Notes: generated from the sequence alone by a model not told the origin. 64,000 nt of DNA from Thermopolyspora sp040678635 (GCF_040678635.1 NZ_JBFATZ010000003.1:310001-374000), one strand, 5' to 3'; positions 22,295 to 31,297 are shown, counted from the first letter of the stretch. Made by a program: numbers and translations.

Positions 22295-22936
22295 TCAGGA
22301 GGCGGCGCGGTGCAACCAGCGCAGCGAGTCGCGGTCGCCCTGCTCGGCGAGGCGGGCGAGCCGGGCGTCGTAGCGTTCGCGCTGGCTGTGGTGGGCGCGG
22401 ATGGCGCAGCGCTGCAGGTCGCGCTCGGCGGGGACCTCCACGTCCCCGGGCCCCTCCGTCCAGGCGAGCGCGTTCACGCCGAGGGCGCGCGCGGCGAGCC
22501 GGGTGGCCTCGACGGTGATCCCGTTGTCGGGTCCCTCGGTGCCCCGGTCGACGGTGAGCAGCAGGTCGGCCCCGATCTGGGCGGCCTCCCGTCTGATCAG
22601 CTCGGTGACCCGGCGCATCGGCAGGTCGCCGAGCATCCCGTCGGGAAGATCGGCGATGGTCACGTGCGTCATCGCCAGCATGAACCCGGCCATCTGCAGC
22701 TCGAACGGCCGCACCACGCCGGCCCGCTCAAGCGAGGCGTTGCAGGGCGCGGCCTCACCGCGCGTCAGCGACAGCACGCTGATCCGCGCCCCGTCCTTCC
22801 GCAGCCGCGACAGCACCGCGCCCAGATAGCAGGACTCGTCCCCCGGATGCGAGATCACGGCCAGCGCGTGCCGGGCGAACGGCAGCCGGGTGCCGAGACC
22901 AACAGGCGCCGCCGTGTCAACGCGTGATGCGTTCAC
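22295..22936 (-). CDS. PIG-L/LmbE-like deacetylase family protein
   Basis: 213 residues. The N-terminal Rossmann-like strand leads to SHPGDESCYLGAVLSRL, matching the zinc motif (A)HPDDE of PIG-L N-acetylglucosaminyl deacetylases except that the first Asp is Gly. A later HHSQ near residue 185 matches the family's second His region. With one metal or catalytic Asp changed, activity is uncertain; relatives deacetylate GlcNAc-inositol in mycothiol synthesis or other amino sugars. GTG start with GGGGAGG upstream. A perfect DosR-like palindrome lies about 80 bp upstream. Confidence 0.72.
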   Translation of the reverse strand: MNASRVDTAAPVGLGTRLPFARHALAVISHPGDESCYLGAVLSRLRKDGARISVLSLTRGEAAPCNASLERAGVVRPFELQMAGFMLAMTHVTIADLPDGMLGDLPMRRVTELIRREAAQIGADLLLTVDRGTEGPDNGITVEATRLAARALGVNALAWTEGPGDVEVPAERDLQRCAIRAHHSQRERYDARLARLAEQGDRDSLRWLHRAAS

Positions 22937-23009
22937 TTCGGCCTCCCCTCGGTCGGACGTCTACGAGAACCTCACGCTTCACCTTCGCAGCGACCGGATC
23001 CGCGCGTCA

Positions 23010-23023
23010 GGGACCTAGGTCCC
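23010..23023. promoter_or_regulatory. Perfect DosR-like palindrome (PIG-L-like / DUF4389)
   Basis: GGGACCTAGGTCCC, fully palindromic. Located between the divergent PIG-L-like gene (start 22936) and the DUF4389 gene (start 23184). Confidence 0.75.
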
Positions 23024-23107
23024 CGCTGACGTGGCCATTCGGGCACCGCCGTACCGGCCCTCCCGGAGAAGGCGCGGAGAAGAGAGGTGCCCATCGGCCC
23101 TGATTAC

Positions 23108-23121
23108 GGGACTTTCGCCGC
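23108..23121. promoter_or_regulatory. Weaker DosR-like box before the DUF4389 gene
   Basis: GGGACTTTCGCCGC: perfect left half, degenerate right half, 62 bp before the ATG at 23184. It would form a pair with the palindrome at 23010. Confidence 0.45.
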
Positions 23122-23183
23122 CTACCCGGACACCGCTCCGGGTGGTGCCGTGACCTGTATCGCTCTACCGCTGGGAGGTAATC

Positions 23184-24005
23184 ATGAGCGCGTCCCGGCC
23201 TTATCCCCTACGCCTGGAGGCGCGGCTCGACGAGCCGCTCAACCCCGGCCTGTGGCTGGTGAAATGGCTCCTGGCGATCCCGCACTACCTCGTGTTGTGC
23301 CTGCTGTGGATCGCCTTCCTCGTCCTCACCGTGATCGCGTTCTTCGCGATCCTGTTCACCGGCCGCTACCCACGCGGCATCTTCGACTTCAACGTCGGAG
23401 TGCTGCGCTGGACGTGGCGGGTGGCGTACTACAGCTACGGCGCGCTCGGCACCGACCGCTACCCGCCGTTCACGCTCGGCCCCGCGCCCGACTACCCCGC
23501 CACCCTTGAGGTGGACTACCCGGTACGGCTCTCGCGCGGCCTGGTCCTGGTGAAGTGGTGGCTGCTGGCCATCCCGCACTACGTGATCGTGGCCCTGTTC
23601 ACCAGCGGCGGCGTCTACACCTTGGACTGGGGCGGCCTCATCGGCGTGCTGGTCCTGATCGCCGGATTCGCGCTGCTGTTCACCGGCCGCTACCCGCGCG
23701 ACATCTTCGACTTCGTGCTCGGCATGAACCGCTGGGCCCTGCGCGTCGCCGCCTACGCGGCCCTGATGACCGACGACTACCCGCCCTTCCGCCTCGACCC
23801 CGGCCCCACCGAGCCGTCGCCCGCCACCGCCGCTCCCACCGGGCGTGACACCACGCCCACCGACACCGGGCCTACCGACACCCCGCCTACCGACACCAGG
23901 CCCGCCGACGGCACACCTGGCGCCACCTCCGACGACGCCGAGACCGTCGGGCACGCCGAGACGGCCGAGCCCCCGATCTTCACAACCCCGAAACAGGACA
24001 GGTGA
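23184..24005 (+). CDS. DUF4389 membrane protein (duplicated domain)
   Basis: 273 residues. Two repeats of a DUF4389 unit are visible, each with the pattern KW-LLAIPHY, a long hydrophobic helix and FTGRYPR-IFDF(N/V)-G, then RW-LRV. This makes about four membrane helices. Function unknown; the family recurs beside stress-response genes in actinobacteria. The C-terminal tail (about 215-265) is low complexity with 15-bp repeats (PTDTG/PTDTP). The ATG follows GGGAGG. It ends with a TGA at 24003-24005, 71 bp before the aldolase ATG, and both could belong to one transcript from the boxes at 23010/23108. Confidence 0.82.
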   Translation: MSASRPYPLRLEARLDEPLNPGLWLVKWLLAIPHYLVLCLLWIAFLVLTVIAFFAILFTGRYPRGIFDFNVGVLRWTWRVAYYSYGALGTDRYPPFTLGPAPDYPATLEVDYPVRLSRGLVLVKWWLLAIPHYVIVALFTSGGVYTLDWGGLIGVLVLIAGFALLFTGRYPRDIFDFVLGMNRWALRVAAYAALMTDDYPPFRLDPGPTEPSPATAAPTGRDTTPTDTGPTDTPPTDTRPADGTPGATSDDAETVGHAETAEPPIFTTPKQDR

Positions 24006-24076
24006 CCTGGGAAGACCGTCATAACGGCCCAGGCGCATCCGCTCACCTGGCCAAACGAACACCGACAGGAGAAATC

Positions 24077-25126
24077 ATGGAACTGAAAGAGCTGCTGGGC
24101 GGCGAGGCATCGTCGCTGCTCGCCCACGAGTGCACGACGATCCCGCGCGACCGGCTGATCCTGCCCGGCCCGGACTTCGTCGACCGGGTCGTGGCCGCGA
24201 CCGATCGCACGCCCGCGGTGCTGCGCAACCTCCAGCAGGTCTTCGACCACGGACGCCTCGGCGGCACCGGCTACCTGTCGATCCTCCCCGTCGACCAGGG
24301 CGTCGAGCACTCCGCCGCGGCCTCGTTCGCGCCGAACCCGGCCTACTTCGACCCCGCGCACCTGTGTGAGCTGGCGGTCGAGGGCGGCTGCAACGCCATC
24401 GCCTCCACGCTGGGTGTGCTCGGGGCCGTGTCCCGCCGGTACGCGCACCGCATCCCCTTCATCGTCAAGCTCAACCACAACGAGCTGCTGACCTACCCCA
24501 ACCGGTACGACCAGGTGATGTTCGCCTCGACGAAGCAGGCGTTCGACCTGGGCGCGGTCGCCGTCGGGGCCACGGTCTACTTCGGGTCGCCGGAGAGCAC
24601 GCGGCAACTCCAGGAGGTGCGCGAGGCCTTCCAGGTCGCGCACGAGCTGGGCATGTTCACGGTCCTGTGGGCGTACCTGCGCAACCCGGCCTTCAAGGTG
24701 GACGGCGTCGATCACCACCTCAGCGCCGACCTGACCGGCCAGGCCAACCACCTGGCCGCCACCGTCGAGGCCGACATCGTCAAGCAGAAGCAGCCGGAGG
24801 GCAACGGCGGCTACCAGGCGCTGAAGTTCGGCAAGACCCACCCGCGCGTCTACGACGAGCTGACCACCGACCACCCCATCGACCTCACCCGCTGGCAGGT
24901 CGCCAACTGCTACATGGGCCGCGTCGGCCTGATCAACTCCGGCGGCTCCTCGTCCGGGCAGGGCGACCTGGCGCAGGCCGTACGGACCGCCGTCATCAAC
25001 AAGCGGGCGGGCGGCATGGGCCTGATCGTCGGCCGCAAGGCCTTCCAGCGGCCGATGGACCAGGGCGTCGAGCTCATCCACGCGGTCCAGGACGTCTATC
25101 TCGACGACGCCGTCACCATCGCGTGA
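24077..25126 (+). CDS. fbaB: Class I fructose-bisphosphate aldolase (DhnA/FbaB type)
   Basis: 349 residues, Schiff-base (metal-independent) aldolase of the archaeal/DhnA type that cleaves fructose-1,6-bisphosphate to two triose phosphates. Recognised by GYLSILPVDQGVEHS, the FIVKLNHNELL strand (Lys) and GGCNAIASTLGVLG; the LINSGGSSSGQGDL phosphate-binding loop and MGLIVGRKAFQRP near the end are also typical. ATG at 24077 with AGGAGA directly upstream. It sits in the stress island with GAPDH and phosphoketolase, pointing to a dedicated central-carbon set for low oxygen. Confidence 0.93.
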   Translation: MELKELLGGEASSLLAHECTTIPRDRLILPGPDFVDRVVAATDRTPAVLRNLQQVFDHGRLGGTGYLSILPVDQGVEHSAAASFAPNPAYFDPAHLCELAVEGGCNAIASTLGVLGAVSRRYAHRIPFIVKLNHNELLTYPNRYDQVMFASTKQAFDLGAVAVGATVYFGSPESTRQLQEVREAFQVAHELGMFTVLWAYLRNPAFKVDGVDHHLSADLTGQANHLAATVEADIVKQKQPEGNGGYQALKFGKTHPRVYDELTTDHPIDLTRWQVANCYMGRVGLINSGGSSSGQGDLAQAVRTAVINKRAGGMGLIVGRKAFQRPMDQGVELIHAVQDVYLDDAVTIA

Positions 25127-25146
25127 CGCCCTCGCCGTCCATTCCA

Positions 25147-25183
25147 CGGCGGCCGGAGGCGGACGATCCGTCTCCGGCCGCCG
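25147..25183. terminator. Bidirectional terminator between aldolase and PPK2
   Basis: CGGCGGCCGGAG pairs perfectly with CTCCGGCCGCCG (12 bp), with a 4-bp inner stem, between the convergent stops at 25126 and 25185. No T-run, as is common in such GC-rich genomes. Confidence 0.65.
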
Positions 25184-25184
25184 G

Positions 25185-26054
25185 TCAGGACTCGCGTTCG
25201 AGGAGGGCGGCGGCGTGGTCGGGGACGGTGGACCGGTGGTCGCGGGGCGGGCGCTCGTAGCCCTTGGAGGGCGGGCGCGGAGGGAGGCGCAGCGGCGGGC
25301 GCTGGACCTCGTGGTAGGGGATGCTGGAGAGCAGGTGGGCGATCATGTTGATGCGGGCGCGGCGCTTGTCCTCGCTCTCGACCTCGTACCAGGGGGCCTC
25401 GGGGATGTCGGTGTGGACGAGCATCTCGTCCTTGGCCCGGGAGTACTCCTCCCAGCGGGTGATCGACTCCAGGTCCATCGGGGACAGCTTCCACTGACGC
25501 ATCGGGTCGTTCAGCCGGGCCTTGAAGCGACGCTCCTGCTCGGCGTCGCTGACCGAGAACCAGTACTTGCGCAGCAGGATGCCGTCCTCGACCAGTAGCC
25601 GCTCGAAGATCGGGCACTGGTGGAGGAAGCGGACGTACTCCTGGTGAGTGCAGAACCCCATGACCCGCTCCACACCGGCCCGGTTGTACCAGCTCCGGTC
25701 GAACAGCACGATCTCGCCGGCGGCGGGCAGGTGCTCGATGTAGCGCTGGAAGTACCACTGGGTGCGCTCGCGCTCGGTGGGCCGAGGCAGGGCGACGATC
25801 CGGGCCACGCGCGGATTGAGGTACTCGGTGACCCGCTTGATCGTGCTCCCCTTGCCGGCCGCGTCCCGCCCCTCGAACAACACGACCACCCGCGCACCCT
25901 CGGCCCGCACCCACTCCTGCAACTTCACCAACTCGGCCTGCAGGCGAAACAACTCCGCCTCGTAAACCTTGCGCGGCAGCCGCTCCGGCCCATCCCAACC
26001 GGCCTTCTCGCCCTTCTTCTTCCGCTCGCCCTTCTTCACACCGTCGCCGCTCAC
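25185..26054 (-). CDS. ppk2: Polyphosphate kinase 2
   Basis: 289 residues from the chosen GTG (26054, GGAGAG about 10 bp upstream). Catalyses phosphate transfer between polyphosphate and nucleotides. The Walker A motif GRDAAGKGS and Walker B/lid region LFDRSWYNRAGVE are intact, as are the PPK2 hallmarks ALPRPTERERTQWYFQRY and MDLESITRWEEYS. Length fits one-domain class I PPK2. The C-terminal Pro/Arg-rich tail is variable. An open frame continues upstream to 26219, but that extension is Gly/Arg-rich and not conserved in type. It could regenerate GTP/ATP from stored polyphosphate during energy shortage. Confidence 0.9.
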   Translation of the reverse strand: MSGDGVKKGERKKKGEKAGWDGPERLPRKVYEAELFRLQAELVKLQEWVRAEGARVVVLFEGRDAAGKGSTIKRVTEYLNPRVARIVALPRPTERERTQWYFQRYIEHLPAAGEIVLFDRSWYNRAGVERVMGFCTHQEYVRFLHQCPIFERLLVEDGILLRKYWFSVSDAEQERRFKARLNDPMRQWKLSPMDLESITRWEEYSRAKDEMLVHTDIPEAPWYEVESEDKRRARINMIAHLLSSIPYHEVQRPPLRLPPRPPSKGYERPPRDHRSTVPDHAAALLERES

Positions 26055-26409
26055 ACCGTCACGCTCTCCGCCATCGTGCCCACCCACGCGTACGCCTCCT
26101 CCCCGCCCACACAACCGTCCCATCCTGCATCCACGCACCATGCAACGACCACACCGGGACGGCGGGAGCCGCAGGCCCGCCCAGCCCCGACGCGAAGGCC
26201 CGGACGACCCGCCCGGCATCGTCCGCTGGCGGCCCAGAGACAGGGATACGCCGCGAGCGCCCGGCGGCAGCGGTCACATGGCGGCGGCCATGTCCTCCGG
26301 CTCACGCAGCAGCGCCGCGAAGGACGGCTCGGGGTGCGGCACCGCCGGGCCGTACCCCGAGCCCGCAGCGACCCTGAGGCACGATCCCGCCGCAGGCGAC
26401 CGGCGGATG
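26055..26409. other. Intergenic region with a partial duplicate of the nitroreductase 3' end
   Basis: No complete gene. On the minus strand 26380-26274 encodes GYGPAVPHPEPSF, LLREPEDMAAAM and a stop. This is a close but shortened repeat of the nitroreductase C-terminus (GYGPAVPRAPRRPPTELLREPED...MAAAM) that ends at 26410. The block GTCACATGGCGGCGGCCATG occurs at both 26273 and 26407. This indicates a local tandem duplication with loss. Confidence 0.7.
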
Positions 26410-27417
26410 TCACATGGCGGCGGCCATGTCCTCCGGCTGGCGGTCCTCCGGCTCACGTAGCAATTCCGTGGGAGGGCGGCGCGGGGCACGCGGCACCGCC
26501 GGGCCATACCCGAGCCTGAGGATCATCTGCGCGTGGCCGCGGCGGTGGTGCGGGTCGGTACGGCCGCGCATGTCGCGCAGGTCCAGCGGCTGGTTGAGGA
26601 ACGACACCGAGACGCCGTACACGCTCGCGGTGAGCAGCACCCGCTCCAGCGCCTGCCCGGCGCGCAGCCAGTCGAGCGGCCCGTCGCCGAGGGTGGTGAG
26701 CACCGCCAGTTGCGGCCACTGCTCGTACTCGGCGGTCGGGCGCGGCTGGCCGGGCCGGGTGATGCCGAAGTCGCGGACGGGCGCGGGGTCGTTCTCCGGT
26801 TTGGGCCCGAGCACCGCGCTCGGCATGCCGTCGTAGTGGCCGCCGCCCATCGTCCAGGCGTTGACCTCGGCGAGGTAGTCGTGGTCCTTGGCGAGCTCCT
26901 CGTCGGCCATCGCCACGTACTCCAGAAGCTCGGCCGAGCTCTTGTGCCCTAGCGGGATCAGGCTCGCGCCCTCCCGGGAGGCGGCGGACCGCAGCTCGGC
27001 GAGCACCGCCGGGGGCACCTTCTTCCCGCTGTACGGCTCGCGGTTGGTGCGCCGCACGGGGATGTCGGCGTACATGGCCCGCACCCGCGACGAGGAGGTG
27101 GCCGCCTCCGCGACTCGCACCGCCGCCAGCACCGCGGGCTGCTCGTCGGGGGCGGGCAGCAGCCAGACCACCGGACGGTACCCCGCCACCCGCGCGGCCA
27201 GCCGCAGATTGAACAGCGCCGCACCGCAGCTCACGTGCAGGGACCGGCCGCGCGGGTCGATGACCCGCAGCCTGCGGTCATAGTCGGCGATCAACTCCGC
27301 GAACTCTCCGCGCACCACCCGGAAGCGCCACGGCTGGGTGTTCAAGATCGAAGGGGCCTGCCCCGCCGCGACGAGCAACCGCCGGACTCCGGTGTCGGTG
27401 CCCAGGGGAGAGGACAT
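26410..27417 (-). CDS. Acg-family FMN-binding nitroreductase-like protein (Rv2032-like)
   Basis: 335 residues, the Acg subgroup of nitroreductase-fold proteins. Members bind FMN but in mycobacteria lack clear nitroreductase activity and are thought to store flavin in dormancy. Visible features are the N-terminal QAPSILNTQPWRFRV segment, SCGAALFNLRLAARVAGY, RRTNREPY and a C-terminal LRLGYGPAVP strand. The ATG at 27417 has AGGAGG 8 bp upstream. A DosR-like box lies 93 bp upstream, shared with the divergent SulP gene, and Acg is a classic DosR target. Confidence 0.87.
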   Translation of the reverse strand: MSSPLGTDTGVRRLLVAAGQAPSILNTQPWRFRVVRGEFAELIADYDRRLRVIDPRGRSLHVSCGAALFNLRLAARVAGYRPVVWLLPAPDEQPAVLAAVRVAEAATSSSRVRAMYADIPVRRTNREPYSGKKVPPAVLAELRSAASREGASLIPLGHKSSAELLEYVAMADEELAKDHDYLAEVNAWTMGGGHYDGMPSAVLGPKPENDPAPVRDFGITRPGQPRPTAEYEQWPQLAVLTTLGDGPLDWLRAGQALERVLLTASVYGVSVSFLNQPLDLRDMRGRTDPHHRRGHAQMILRLGYGPAVPRAPRRPPTELLREPEDRQPEDMAAAM

Positions 27418-27503
27418 CACGCACCTCCTCGCGTCAAAGGAGTCTCACCCCCACACTCCTTTGACCTCCTGCGGCCCGGCAGGGCCGAGCGCCCTTCCGA
27501 TTC

Positions 27504-27517
27504 GGGACTTTGGTCCG
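27504..27517. promoter_or_regulatory. DosR-like box in the nitroreductase/SulP divergent promoter
   Basis: GGGACTTTGGTCCG, 13 of 14 identical to the 21656 site. It is positioned between starts at 27417 (minus) and 27579 (plus). Confidence 0.72.
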
Positions 27518-27578
27518 TCCGCCAGGGGGCGATCGCGTGATCCCCCGCCGACGCATCGCGGGTGATACAACCACCATC

Positions 27579-29342
27579 ATGGCGAAACCCCTGGTGAGCC
27601 CCGGGCTGCTGCGGACGTTGTTCCCGGGACCCGCCCTCCTCGTCCGCTACCGCTGCGAGTGGCTGCGTGGCGACCTGGCGGGCGGGCTCACCGTCGCCGC
27701 CTACCTGGTGCCGCAGGTGATGGCGTACGCGACCGTGGCCAGGCTGCCGCCGGTGGCGGGCCTGTGGGCGATCCTGCCCGCCCTGGCGATCTACGCGATC
27801 TTCGGCTCCTCGCGGCAGCTCTCGGTCGGCCCCGAGTCCACCGCCGCGCTGATGACCGCCGCCACGGTGGGGCCGCTCGCCGCCGGGGACCCGGAGCGGT
27901 ACGCCCGCCTCGCCGCCGCGCTGGCGATCGTGGTGGGGCTGCTCGCGCTGGCCTGCTGGGTGATCCGGCTGGGTTTCGTCGCGGACCTGCTGTCCAAGCC
28001 GATCCTCGTCGGCTACATGGCCGGCATCGCCCTCATCATGATCGTCGGCCAGCTCGACAACCTCACCGGCGTCCCGGTTCACGGCGACGGCGTCTTCCCC
28101 CGGCTGCTGTCCCTGCTGACCGGCCTCGACCAGGCTCGTCTCGGCACGACGCTGCTCGCCGCCGCCGTACTGGCGTTCCTGTTCGCCGTGGGGCGGTGGC
28201 TGCCACTCGCGCCCGGCCCGTTGCTGGCGGTGCTGCTCGCCACCCTCGCCGTGGGCGTGTTCGACCTGCGGGAACACGGCATCGGCGTGATCGGCGAGAT
28301 CCCCTCCGGCCTGCCGTCGCTGTCGCTCCCCGCGCTCGGCGACATCGGGCAACTGCTGCTGCCGGGAGTCGGCGTACTGCTGGTCGGCTACACCGACAAC
28401 GTACTCACCGCCCGCTCCTTCGCCGCCCGCCGAAATTACCCGGTGGACGCCAACCAGGAACTGCTCGCGCTCGGCGTGGCGAACATCGGCGCGGGGACGC
28501 TGCACGGCTTCCCCGTCAGCAGCAGCGGAAGCCGCACGGTCCTGGGCGACGCCGCAGGCGCACGCACCCAGCTCTACTCCCTGGTCGCGATGGCCGCCGT
28601 ACTGGCGGTCCTGCTGTTCGCCGCACCGCTGCTCTCCGGCTTCCCGGACGCGGCCCTCGGCGCCATCGTCGTCTACGCCGCGATCAAACTCATCGACCTC
28701 CCAGGCTTCCGCCGCCTCGCATCCTTCCGACGCAGCGAGCTGCTGTTGGCCTTCGCCTCCCTCGCCGGCGTACTGGCCTTCGGCATCCTGTACGGCGTAC
28801 TCCTGGCCGTGGGCCTCTCGGTGGCCGAAATGCTGGCCCGCGTGGCCCGCCCCCACGACGCGATCCTCGGCATCGTCCCCGGCCTGGCCGGCATGCACGA
28901 CATCGACGACTACCCCCAGGCCAAAACGATCCCCGGCCTGGTCGTCTACCGCTACGACTCCCCCTTGTTCTTCGCCAACGCCGAGGACTTCCGCCGCCGC
29001 GCCCTCGCCGCCGTCGACGAACAACCCGAGCCCGTCTCCTGGTTCGTCCTCAACGCCGAATCCAACGTCGAGGTCGACATCACCGCCCTGGAAGCCGTCG
29101 AGTCCGTCCGCCGCGACCTGACCAACCGCGGCATCGTCTTCGCCCTCGCCCGCGTCAAACAAGACCTCCTCGACGACCTACGCGCCTTCGGCCTCGCCGA
29201 CTCCGTCGGCCCCGACCGCATCTTCCCCACCCTCCCCACCTCCGTCGCGGCCTACCGAAAATGGCGCGACCACAACCCGACCCCCACGCCACCCACACCG
29301 CAAAACCCCGACGATCCGACCGCCCCACCCGCGTCCCCCTAA
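27579..29342 (+). CDS. SulP-family anion transporter with STAS domain
   Basis: 587 residues. About ten to fourteen membrane segments, including the SulP signature VPQVMAYATVARLPPVAGLWA and the later SSSGSRTVLGDAAGARTQLYSL loop. A cytoplasmic STAS domain (about 440-550: VYRYDSPLFFANAEDFRRR) follows. SulP proteins carry sulfate, bicarbonate or dicarboxylates; the substrate cannot be told. ATG at 27579 is preferred; an in-frame GTG at 27537 is possible. The DosR-like box lies 69 bp upstream. The tail is Pro/Thr-rich. Confidence 0.88.
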   Translation: MAKPLVSPGLLRTLFPGPALLVRYRCEWLRGDLAGGLTVAAYLVPQVMAYATVARLPPVAGLWAILPALAIYAIFGSSRQLSVGPESTAALMTAATVGPLAAGDPERYARLAAALAIVVGLLALACWVIRLGFVADLLSKPILVGYMAGIALIMIVGQLDNLTGVPVHGDGVFPRLLSLLTGLDQARLGTTLLAAAVLAFLFAVGRWLPLAPGPLLAVLLATLAVGVFDLREHGIGVIGEIPSGLPSLSLPALGDIGQLLLPGVGVLLVGYTDNVLTARSFAARRNYPVDANQELLALGVANIGAGTLHGFPVSSSGSRTVLGDAAGARTQLYSLVAMAAVLAVLLFAAPLLSGFPDAALGAIVVYAAIKLIDLPGFRRLASFRRSELLLAFASLAGVLAFGILYGVLLAVGLSVAEMLARVARPHDAILGIVPGLAGMHDIDDYPQAKTIPGLVVYRYDSPLFFANAEDFRRRALAAVDEQPEPVSWFVLNAESNVEVDITALEAVESVRRDLTNRGIVFALARVKQDLLDDLRAFGLADSVGPDRIFPTLPTSVAAYRKWRDHNPTPTPPTPQNPDDPTAPPASP

Positions 29343-29584
29343 GGGCAGCGGCTCTGCAACTAGGCGCGGCCAAGCCCGGACCAATCGAGCAGAACGGCGC
29401 GGAGCCGAATGTTGTTTGCGAGTGGGTGCGTCGAGGGCCGCGAACGGCTCGATCACTCCCCCTCCAAAGAGCCGCGCGTTGTCACCTGCAATGAGCACGT
29501 GCATGATGTATTCGCCGAAGTCGCCTGACCGTCCCGGAAAGCGACAACCTGCCAGTAAGCGGACACCCCGAAGGCACATGCCTG
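29343..29584. other. Intergenic region without a supported gene
   Basis: 242 bp of lower GC than its surroundings. A minus-strand frame containing MHVLIAGDNARLFGGG is open but neither recognised nor preceded by a convincing ribosome site. Together with the next gene it may be transferred DNA. Confidence 0.35.
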
Positions 29585-30475
29585 ATGACCGGCAGCCCAC
29601 AACCCGATGCCGCATACAGACCCTCACTCGTCCCGGCCTGCCGACAGGCAGGACTAACGGCTGACGGCGCCCGCCTGCTACGCGTCCACGCCAATGCGAT
29701 CTATCACCTACCCGCAGAGAACGCCGTAGTCCGTATCCGCAACGCCGCAGCCCTCGACCGCATGCGAATCGCCGTCAAGACCGCCGCCTGGCTGGCCGAC
29801 CAGGGCTATCCCGCAGTCCGCCCGCTCAAAATGACACAACCCATAGTCGTCGGACCCAACATCGCGACCTTCTGGGAGTACCTACCCCCCGGCGACGGAA
29901 GACGCCCCGAAACCAAAGACCTCGCCCAATTACTGCGAGATCTCCACCAGCACCCCCTACCTCCCTTCCCGCTTTCCCCCATCCGCCCACTCGGATACAC
30001 GGCCGACGAGGCCCGTATCTCGACGGTGCTGTCGGAACACGAGCGAAACTGGTTGATCGACCGATGTTCGGAACTGGAAGAAGCCTTTGCACGCCTCACC
30101 GCCAACCTGCCTTCGGTCATCGTGCACGGCGACGGCCACACCAACAACGTGATCCCCCACCCCACCCTAGGCTGGGCACTAATCGACTGGGACTCAGTAG
30201 GCACCGGCCCGCCCCACTACGACTTCATGCCCACCTATCTACGTCCCCGCCGTTTCGGGTATCCCGAGACCACATGGCGCAGTTTCGCCATCGCGTATGG
30301 AATCGACCCGGCTGACGAAAACCACCTTCAACTGCTGGCTCAGATCCGCGAAATCCGCAGCTTGAGCGCCTTCGTCCGAGGCGCCCAACACAATCCCGCC
30401 GCCCACGCCGAACTGAACAACCGCCTGAGCTCTCTCATGACAGAAGACCGAACACGTATCTGGCACGCCCTCTGA
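29585..30475 (+). CDS. Aminoglycoside-phosphotransferase-like (APH) kinase
   Basis: 296 residues, protein-kinase-like fold of the APH/choline kinase group. The catalytic loop HGDGHTNNVI (His-x-Asp-x4-Asn) and metal loop LIDWDSVG are intact. The N-terminal lobe is short but has YHLPAENAVVRI and a Lys in the AVKTAAWL helix region. The substrate is not known; members phosphorylate aminoglycosides, other antibiotics or small metabolites. Codon use is less GC-biased than the neighbours (many A/T third positions), which suggests horizontal origin. A CCTGCCGACAGGCAGG inverted repeat (29636-29651) lies in frame near the start and encodes CRQAG. Confidence 0.78.
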   Translation: MTGSPQPDAAYRPSLVPACRQAGLTADGARLLRVHANAIYHLPAENAVVRIRNAAALDRMRIAVKTAAWLADQGYPAVRPLKMTQPIVVGPNIATFWEYLPPGDGRRPETKDLAQLLRDLHQHPLPPFPLSPIRPLGYTADEARISTVLSEHERNWLIDRCSELEEAFARLTANLPSVIVHGDGHTNNVIPHPTLGWALIDWDSVGTGPPHYDFMPTYLRPRRFGYPETTWRSFAIAYGIDPADENHLQLLAQIREIRSLSAFVRGAQHNPAAHAELNNRLSSLMTEDRTRIWHAL

Positions 30476-30499
30476 CCATAGCGACCGTTCTCCGCCACA

Positions 30500-30525
30500 G
30501 GCGGACAAAGTCCGGCCTGTCCGCC
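30500..30525. terminator. Hairpin after the APH-like gene
   Basis: GGCGGACA pairs with TGTCCGCC (8 bp) around a 10-nt loop, 25 bp after the APH stop. The rest of 30476-30781 shows no gene; it leads into the flavodoxin-like gene. Confidence 0.4.
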
Positions 30526-30781
30526 ACATGCCAAGATCAGGGTTCTGCCGTGATCGCGACAGCATCCCATCTCGGACCTTGTCACTGAGCAGACCGACGG
30601 CCCCGTCCTGCCGGCGATGCTATGACTCGCGGTCTCTGTACCCGGTCGTCGGCAAGTGACCTCGGCCCTGCCAGGAGCCGACCTTCGCCCTCTTACCCCG
30701 CCTTCTTGCACGGCGCACGATCGAGGCGACACGCAGTCTCGTGGCGGATATTCGGGCGTCCCCCGATCCGAATGGAGTGAG

Positions 30782-31297
30782 ATGCGGATGTACGCACTCG
30801 TGCTCTACGAATCCATGTTCGGCAACACCCAGCAGGTCGCCAGGTCGATCGCGGACGGGCTCGCGGCGGTCATGCGCGTGGAGACGATGGAGATCGGGGC
30901 CGCCCCCTCCACCGTGCCGGAGGACGTCGATCTGCTCGTGGTCGGCGGTCCCACTCACGCCTTCTCGATGACGCGCCCGTCCACTCGGGAGTCGGCCGCT
31001 CAGCAGGCCCGGGAGCCGCTGGTGTCTCGTGGTGTCGGCCTGCGGGAATGGCTGGACAACGCCCGATTCGCCTCGTCGCATCTTGCGGCGGCCGCGTTCG
31101 ACACCCGTGTCCGCCGTGCCCCGGGTTCGGCCGCGCGGGCCGCCCGGCGTCGGCTGCGTCGCCATGGGGTGCGGGTCAGCGCTCCGGCGGAGAGCTTCTT
31201 CGTGACCGGCACCCTTGGTCCGCTCGCCGATGGGGAACTTGACCGGGCACGGCGGTGGGGCGAGCACCTCGCCGCTCTTCTGGCCACTCCTGCCTGA
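30782..31297 (+). CDS. Flavodoxin-domain protein
   Basis: 171 residues. The N-terminal FMN-phosphate loop YESMFGNTQQVARSIADGL and the second loop LLVVGGPTHAFSMTRPSTR identify a flavodoxin fold. The middle contains FDTRVRR-PGSAARAARRRLRRHG, typical of the actinobacterial flavodoxin family protein found beside USP genes. It could act as a low-potential electron carrier, possibly for the PFOR or the Ehr complex, but no direct link is visible. The ATG at 30782 follows GGAGTGAG. Confidence 0.8.
   Translation: MRMYALVLYESMFGNTQQVARSIADGLAAVMRVETMEIGAAPSTVPEDVDLLVVGGPTHAFSMTRPSTRESAAQQAREPLVSRGVGLREWLDNARFASSHLAAAAFDTRVRRAPGSAARAARRRLRRHGVRVSAPAESFFVTGTLGPLADGELDRARRWGEHLAALLATPA

Noticed and set aside
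30541..30780. DosR-like box before the flavodoxin gene (CGGACCTTGTCAC region and GGGCGTCCCCCG)
   Set aside because: Only one half-site resembles the motif and the spacing is wrong; too weak to list.
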